A stretch of DNA of 17,112 nt, from assembly GCA_002431285.1 (NCBI GenBank), contig DJEF01000058.1:1-17112 (forward strand), in the 5' to 3' direction. Below are positions 13,365 through 17,112 of the stretch, piece by piece. The DNA is from Ruminococcaceae bacterium UBA5905 (lineage in GTDB: Bacteria; Bacillota; Clostridia; Oscillospirales; Acutalibacteraceae). The first letter of the stretch is position 1. The number at the start of each line of letters is the position of its first letter. The translations under genes were made by a program, and so were the position numbers. Below the pieces are notes generated by a model. The model was not told the DNA's origin, did not search any database, and was given only the letters and a program-made list of their open reading frames with translations.

Positions 13365-13904
13365 TCAGAGGTGAAACAGGCGGCGCACCTGCCGGTGCCA
13401 TTTCTGCATATACATACCGATCAGGCGGGTCAGACACCAGTCATACAGCAGGAACACCAGATTCCCCGCCAGCAGGAATACCCAGGGCAGCGACACGCCG
13501 CCGATGGTGAAGGCGCTGCTGTCCAGATGGAAAAAGGTCAGCATCACATAGTAGGCCGCCACCATAGAGCCGTTGAATACCGCCAGCTTAACGCCCCATT
13601 CGGCGGGGCGGGGCAACCGGCTGCCCTCCAGCGCCGCTTTGAGCACGGAATAGTAGCCGAAAAAAGCAATGTATAACCCCTTGCCCTCCAGAGACGGCAC
13701 CAGCAGCAGCGCCAGCAGGCTGACGGCGGCATAATGGAGCAGACCGGCGCGCCGGCCGGCCTCGATGACCACCGGCACCCCCGCCATGCCCGCCAGCACC
13801 GCCAGGCTGATCTCCGTCACCGGTACGGCGCTGAGCAGCAAAAAAACCAGCGCCAGCGCGGTCAGTACGCCGCCCAGCGCCAGTTTTCCGCTTTTGTTTT
13901 GCAT
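13365..13904 (-). CDS. Small multi-pass membrane protein of unknown function
   Basis: 179 aa with five to six hydrophobic segments (about 9-30, 33-50, 53-70, 77-95, 104-125, 137-160) and a basic C-terminus (KWHRQVRRLFHL), which should face the cytoplasm. The pattern KLALGGVLTALALVFLLLS at the start and AFFGYYSVLKAALE in the middle recall a widespread clostridial family of uncharacterised membrane proteins; a distant likeness to substrate-binding subunits of ECF transporters is possible but unproven. ATG 13904 is chosen because GGGGTGA lies five bases upstream; an in-frame GTG at 13913 overlaps that site. The neighbours (DnaJ protein upstream, RpiR downstream) give no clear functional hint. 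Confidence 0.8.
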   Translation of the reverse strand: MQNKSGKLALGGVLTALALVFLLLSAVPVTEISLAVLAGMAGVPVVIEAGRRAGLLHYAAVSLLALLLVPSLEGKGLYIAFFGYYSVLKAALEGSRLPRPAEWGVKLAVFNGSMVAAYYVMLTFFHLDSSAFTIGGVSLPWVFLLAGNLVFLLYDWCLTRLIGMYMQKWHRQVRRLFHL

Positions 13905-13926
13905 AAAAATCACCCCAAATAGGTGG

Positions 13927-13954
13927 TAGTTGTTAGAAGATAGTCGTTAGGAGA
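13927..13954. repeat. Heptameric short tandem repeat upstream of the membrane-protein gene
   Basis: Four contiguous units TAGTTGT, TAGAAGA, TAGTCGT, TAGGAGA, matching the style and last unit of the array at 7318-7352. It passes directly into the 36-bp tandem repeat. Confidence 0.75.
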
Positions 13955-14021
13955 GAACGACCGGAGTGCGTGGAAAAGATCACGCGGAGAGAACGGCCGG
14001 GGCGCGCGGAAAAGGTCGCAC
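13950..14021. repeat. 36-bp imperfect tandem repeat
   Basis: Copies 13950-13985 and 13986-14021 start GGAGAGAACG and contain GGAAAAG. They differ at seven positions, all transitions. A partial third copy may begin at 14022 (GGAGCGAGCGG). It lies between the DnaJ-domain gene and the membrane-protein gene. Confidence 0.8.
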
Positions 14022-14090
14022 GGAGCGAGCGGGACACGAAAGCTGCCGTTCCGCCCCTTGTCGTGTACGCCCGGTTGGCGCGTCGACCGG

Positions 14091-14720
14091 TCAGCAGCAG
14101 CGGATAAAATCCCCGCCCATGCACTCGCAGCAGCAATCGGTGCAATACAGCGCCGTGCAGACGTCGCAGGGGCTGCATCCGCCGGAATTGTCCGCCGTGC
14201 GGTAGCCGCCGGTGCGGCGGTTCATCTGAATATGATTGAGCGCCTGCCGGTATTCCAGATTCGACGGCTCCATCTGACAGGCGGTCTGGAAGTGCGTATG
14301 GGCCTCCTCCAGCCAGCCTTTTTTATACAGCACGCTGCCCTTGAGAAAATACCACTCTCCGTTGCGGGAGGCGGCGGGCACGCCGTCCAGCAGCATTTCG
14401 GCATCCATCAGCCGGTTCTGCTGGATCATCCGGCGCACGTCTGCGTATGCGCCGCCGGCGCTGCTGTTGCCGGTGCGATAGCCGCCGGTGTAACCCCCGG
14501 CGGTCTGTCCGGCCGCGCCGCCTCCGGCTTTCCGGGAGCGCACGATGGTATCGTAGGCGTCGTTGATCTCCTGCATTTTCTCCTGGGCCAGATCCGACAG
14601 GGGGTTGTCTGTGTAATTGTCCGGATGGTACTTGCGCGCCAGCGCTCGATAGGCGGCTTTCACCTCATCGTCGGTGGCGGTGGGGCGGATGCCCAATACC
14701 TCATAGGGATCCTTGCTCAT
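14091..14720 (-). CDS. DnaJ-domain protein with TPR-like region and cysteine-rich tail
   Basis: 209 aa. Residues 4-65 are a J domain (DPYEVLGIRPTATDDEVKAA, then the HPD triad at 32-34), which stimulates the ATPase of Hsp70 (DnaK). A Gly/Ala/Tyr-rich linker follows (67-90), then helical TPR-like repeats (about 92-160; ADVRRMIQQNRLMDAEMLLD, WYFLKGSVLYKKGWLEEA). The last 30 residues contain ten cysteines (CSPCDVC, YCTDCCCECM, terminal CC), suggesting metal binding or an unusual tail; unlike true DnaJ it lacks the CxxCxGxG zinc repeats. Its ATG overlaps the end of the DUF5685 gene by 20 bases, so the two are coupled. GGAGAGGA provides the binding site. In Clostridia this pair recurs, which points to a shared but unknown job. 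Confidence 0.9.
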   Translation of the reverse strand: MSKDPYEVLGIRPTATDDEVKAAYRALARKYHPDNYTDNPLSDLAQEKMQEINDAYDTIVRSRKAGGGAAGQTAGGYTGGYRTGNSSAGGAYADVRRMIQQNRLMDAEMLLDGVPAASRNGEWYFLKGSVLYKKGWLEEAHTHFQTACQMEPSNLEYRQALNHIQMNRRTGGYRTADNSGGCSPCDVCTALYCTDCCCECMGGDFIRCC

Positions 14721-15588
14721 GTGTGTTGTCCTCTCCGGCGATGACCCGCTGCATGGCGGCGGGCATCCCCTGTTCCAGTATATTGCGCAGGATTCTGTCG
14801 AATCGACGGACGTTCAGCAGATTATAGGCGGCGATGCATTCCGCCAGACTGGCGTTCAGCGCGCCGGTCGCATATTCCCGGGTCTCCCGGATGGCCTGCT
14901 CATCGCCTTTTCGTATATTTTTCACGAAAATATACGGATTGTAGCGGCCTTTCTTCAGGTCCTCCGGCAGATCGTCGGCGGCGTCCATCAGATAGACCCA
15001 CCGCCCCAGACAATAGCCGAACCGCTCCAATATCCGCCGTTCCGTGTCATCCCGGGCGGTGTCCGCCGCCATCCATTCCAGCAGCCGGGCGAATGGCTCG
15101 GCGGCGGCATCCACCGAGACGGTATGCGCCGTCTCCACCGCCCGCTGGGCCGCCATCATCGCAGCGATATGCGTTTCTGCATCGGGCTGCCGTCTCGCCG
15201 CCCGGCGGCGATCCAGCGCCGCCAGCGGCAGCAGCAGGGTAGCTCCCAGCCGTTTCCAAAATCCCTCGTCCCGGCGGGTGTCCTGCAGCTTATAATAGGT
15301 CAGCAGCACCGCCAGATCCGCCGCCCGGTCGATGGCGGCGGTGTTGCAGCATTTCAGGCACCGCTTGGCGGGATTAAAGCTGCACCGCCCCGGTCGAAAA
15401 TCCGGCGGGGCGTCCTCCAGCGCCATTTGCAGCAGCGCCAGAAAGGTGCTGTCATAGCTGAGGGTCATGCGGGTGTGCAGTCCGTAGCGCCGCCCCAGTC
15501 GGCGGCACAGGGTGCAGTAGATGCCCCGATACTGTTCGTATGCGCCCATTTTGATCTCCGGCTTGTTGAGCCGCACATAGCCGAACAC
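14701..15588 (-). CDS. DUF5685-family protein
   Basis: 295 aa. The N-terminus FGYVRLNKPEIKMGAYEQYR, then YCTLC (C25, C28) and a second cluster C69, C77, C80, C81 (RCSFNPAKRCLKCC), are typical of DUF5685, a clostridial family without known function. Much of the rest is predicted alpha-helical, with YLMDAADDLPEDLKKGRYNP as a conserved Asp-rich stretch that recalls the helical prenyltransferase-type DDxxD arrangement; that is only a resemblance. The two Cys clusters could bind metal. I choose GTG 15588 because conserved sequence begins there and GGGGGTG lies eight bases upstream; the frame stays open to 15687 with no better site. It is followed, with a 20-bp overlap, by the DnaJ-domain gene. Confidence 0.88.
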   Translation of the reverse strand: MFGYVRLNKPEIKMGAYEQYRGIYCTLCRRLGRRYGLHTRMTLSYDSTFLALLQMALEDAPPDFRPGRCSFNPAKRCLKCCNTAAIDRAADLAVLLTYYKLQDTRRDEGFWKRLGATLLLPLAALDRRRAARRQPDAETHIAAMMAAQRAVETAHTVSVDAAAEPFARLLEWMAADTARDDTERRILERFGYCLGRWVYLMDAADDLPEDLKKGRYNPYIFVKNIRKGDEQAIRETREYATGALNASLAECIAAYNLLNVRRFDRILRNILEQGMPAAMQRVIAGEDNTHEQGSL

Positions 15589-15666
15589 CTCGGCAACACC
15601 CCCGATCCCGGATGCGACCATCGCTGATTTTATGATACCGCAAAGCCCCCGGAATAGTATGACGGA

Positions 15667-15695
15667 ATTGTAAATAGTATTTGTCAAAATCGAAA
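15667..15695 (-). promoter_or_regulatory. AT-rich promoter region of the DUF5685-dnaJ pair
   Basis: The - strand has TTGACA (15682-15687) just after the uvrA terminator, and TACAAT (15667-15672), but these two are only 9 bases apart. Either TTGACA works with CATACT 20 bases on, or TACAAT works with a poor -35 (TTTCGA, 15690-15695). A promoter is likely here; its exact boxes are uncertain. Confidence 0.4.
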
Positions 15696-15699
15696 ATAG

Positions 15700-15734
15700 T
15701 GCCGCCGGAGATTATCCAGCGATCTCCGGCGGCA
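15700..15734 (-). terminator. Terminator of uvrA
   Basis: Perfect 13-bp stem (15700-15712 with 15722-15734), nine-base loop; on the - strand followed by CTATTTTCGATTTTG. It starts 10 bp after the uvrA stop. Confidence 0.85.
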
Positions 15735-15744
15735 TAGAGTGGGT

Positions 15745-17112
15745 TTATTCGGGCTGTGCGGTCGTTGGCAACAGCTTTTTGAGATACTGCCCGGTATAGG
15801 AACCGGGGCAGGCGGCCACCTCCTCCGGCGTACCGGCAATCACCAGCTGCCCGCCGGCATCGCCCCCCTCGGGCCCCAGATCCACCACATAGTCCGCCAC
15901 CTTGATCACATCCAGATTGTGCTCGATGACGATGACCGTGTTGCCCCCGTCCACCAGCCGCTGCAGCACATCCACCAGCCGCTGCACATCGGCGGTGTGC
16001 AGCCCGGTGGTGGGTTCATCCAGAATATACACCGTGCGGCCGGTGGCCTGCCGCGCCAATTCGGTGGCCAGCTTCACCCGCTGGGCCTCGCCGCCGGACA
16101 GGGTGGTGGCGGGCTGTCCCACCTGAATATACCCCAGCCCCACATCCAGCAGGGTGTGCAGCTTGCGGGCAATCTTCGGGATGGCGGAGAAAAAGCCCGC
16201 CGCCTCCTCCACGGTCATTTCCAGCACATCGGCAATGGATTTGCCCTTATACTTGACCTCCAGCGTCTCCCGGTTATACCGTTTGCCGCCGCACACCTCG
16301 CAGGGCACATACACGTCCGGCAGGAAGTTCATCTCGATCTTGAGGATACCGTCCCCCTGGCATGCCTCGCACCGGCCGCCTTTCACATTAAAGGAGAACC
16401 GTCCGGCGGAATAGCCCCGCACCTTAGCATCGGCGGTGGCGGCATACAGCTCCCGAATATCGTTGAACACCCCGGTATAGGTCGCCGGGTTAGAGCGGGG
16501 GCTGCGCCCGATGGGCGACTGGTCGATAGCAATGACCTTATCCAGATGCTCCAGCCCCTCCACGGCGTCGTGCTTGCCGGGGCGGCACCGGGCGCGGTTC
16601 AGATCCCGGCTGAGCCGCCGCAGCAGAATCGAATTGACCAGCGAGGATTTGCCGCTGCCGGAAACGCCGGTGACGCAGTTGAACGCCCCTAGCTTGAAGG
16701 ACACGTCAATATGCTTCAGATTATGCTCCGCCGCCCCCCGGACGGTGAGCAGCCGCCCGTCGCCGGGGCGGCGCGCCGGCGGCACCGGGATCTGGCGCTT
16801 GCCGCTGAGATACTGTCCGGTCAGCGATTCCGGGCAATCCACAATGCCCGCCGCCGGACCGGAATAGAGAATCTGTCCCCCATGCACCCCGGCGCCGGGA
16901 CCTACGTCCACGATCCAGTCCGCCGCCCGCATGGTGTCCTCGTCATGCTCCACCACGATGAGGGTGTTGCCCAGATCCCGCAGGTGCTTGAGGGTCGCCA
17001 GCAGCTTATCGTTATCCCGCTGATGCAGACCGATGCTGGGCTCATCCAGCACATACAGCACCCCCATCAGATAGGAGCCGATCTGGGTCGCCAGCCGGAT
17101 GCGCTGGCTCTC
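15745..17112 (-). CDS. uvrA: Excinuclease ABC subunit A (UvrA), C-terminal part
   Basis: The visible 455 residues are the C-terminal part of UvrA, the damage-recognition ATPase of nucleotide excision repair; the 5' half lies beyond the right edge, so the start is not seen. The fragment opens inside the first ABC signature ([13 protein letters not shown]), followed by Walker [17 protein letters not shown]. The second ATPase has Walker [12 protein letters not shown] (around 16640-16675), a zinc finger C-x2-C-x19-C-x2-C (CEAC ... CEVC), signature [15 protein letters not shown] and Walker [12 protein letters not shown]. It ends [10 protein letters not shown]. No frameshift or lost motif is visible. 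uvrB is commonly adjacent to uvrA, but would be beyond the window. Confidence 0.98.
   Translation of the reverse strand, partial: ESQRIRLATQIGSYLMGVLYVLDEPSIGLHQRDNDKLLATLKHLRDLGNTLIVVEHDEDTMRAADWIVDVGPGAGVHGGQILYSGPAAGIVDCPESLTGQYLSGKRQIPVPPARRPGDGRLLTVRGAAEHNLKHIDVSFKLGAFNCVTGVSGSGKSSLVNSILLRRLSRDLNRARCRPGKHDAVEGLEHLDKVIAIDQSPIGRSPRSNPATYTGVFNDIRELYAATADAKVRGYSAGRFSFNVKGGRCEACQGDGILKIEMNFLPDVYVPCEVCGGKRYNRETLEVKYKGKSIADVLEMTVEEAAGFFSAIPKIARKLHTLLDVGLGYIQVGQPATTLSGGEAQRVKLATELARQATGRTVYILDEPTTGLHTADVQRLVDVLQRLVDGGNTVIVIEHNLDVIKVADYVVDLGPEGGDAGGQLVIAGTPEEVAACPGSYTGQYLKKLLPTTAQPE

Overview
The window is a high-GC bacterial chromosome segment (roughly 60% G+C by eye) that looks like a low-copy core region of a clostridial Firmicute, most likely an Oscillospiraceae/Ruminococcaceae-type gut bacterium. 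The reasons are the fusion of IspH to a four-domain S1 protein, the DUF5685-DnaJ gene pair, the family of small membrane proteins at 13365-13904, strong AAGGAG-type ribosome binding sites and TTGACA/TATAAT promoters. The lineage is inferred from gene families, not from a marker-gene comparison.

Left part, + strand: a repeat-rich gene-free stretch (1-365), then a sugar-phosphate cassette of a DeoR-type regulator, a ribulose-phosphate-3-epimerase-like enzyme (closest in motifs to allulose-6-phosphate epimerase) and a GatD-like zinc dehydrogenase, closed by a strong hairpin. A tRNA-Thr(CGT) gene follows on the - strand with its own promoter and terminator. Next, from a near-consensus promoter, comes a Card1/Can2-type (DUF1887) CARF-nuclease with no CRISPR array or cas gene in view, then an SGNH hydrolase and the tRNA-modifying GTPase mnmE.

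Right part, all on the - strand and convergent with mnmE: reading right to left, the C-terminal two-thirds or less of uvrA (cut by the window edge), DUF5685, a cysteine-tailed DnaJ-domain protein overlapping it, a small membrane protein, an RpiR-type regulator coupled to an HI0933-family flavoprotein, and a cmk - ispH::rpsA unit.

The most interesting items are: the orphan CARF nuclease whose ExK motif reads SxK; the in-frame IspH-S1 fusion that keeps a full Shine-Dalgarno and ATG exactly at the junction; an AT-rich patch inside ispH; heptameric TAG-starting repeats at two distant intergenic sites; and a promoter for the RpiR gene built into the stem of an upstream terminator.
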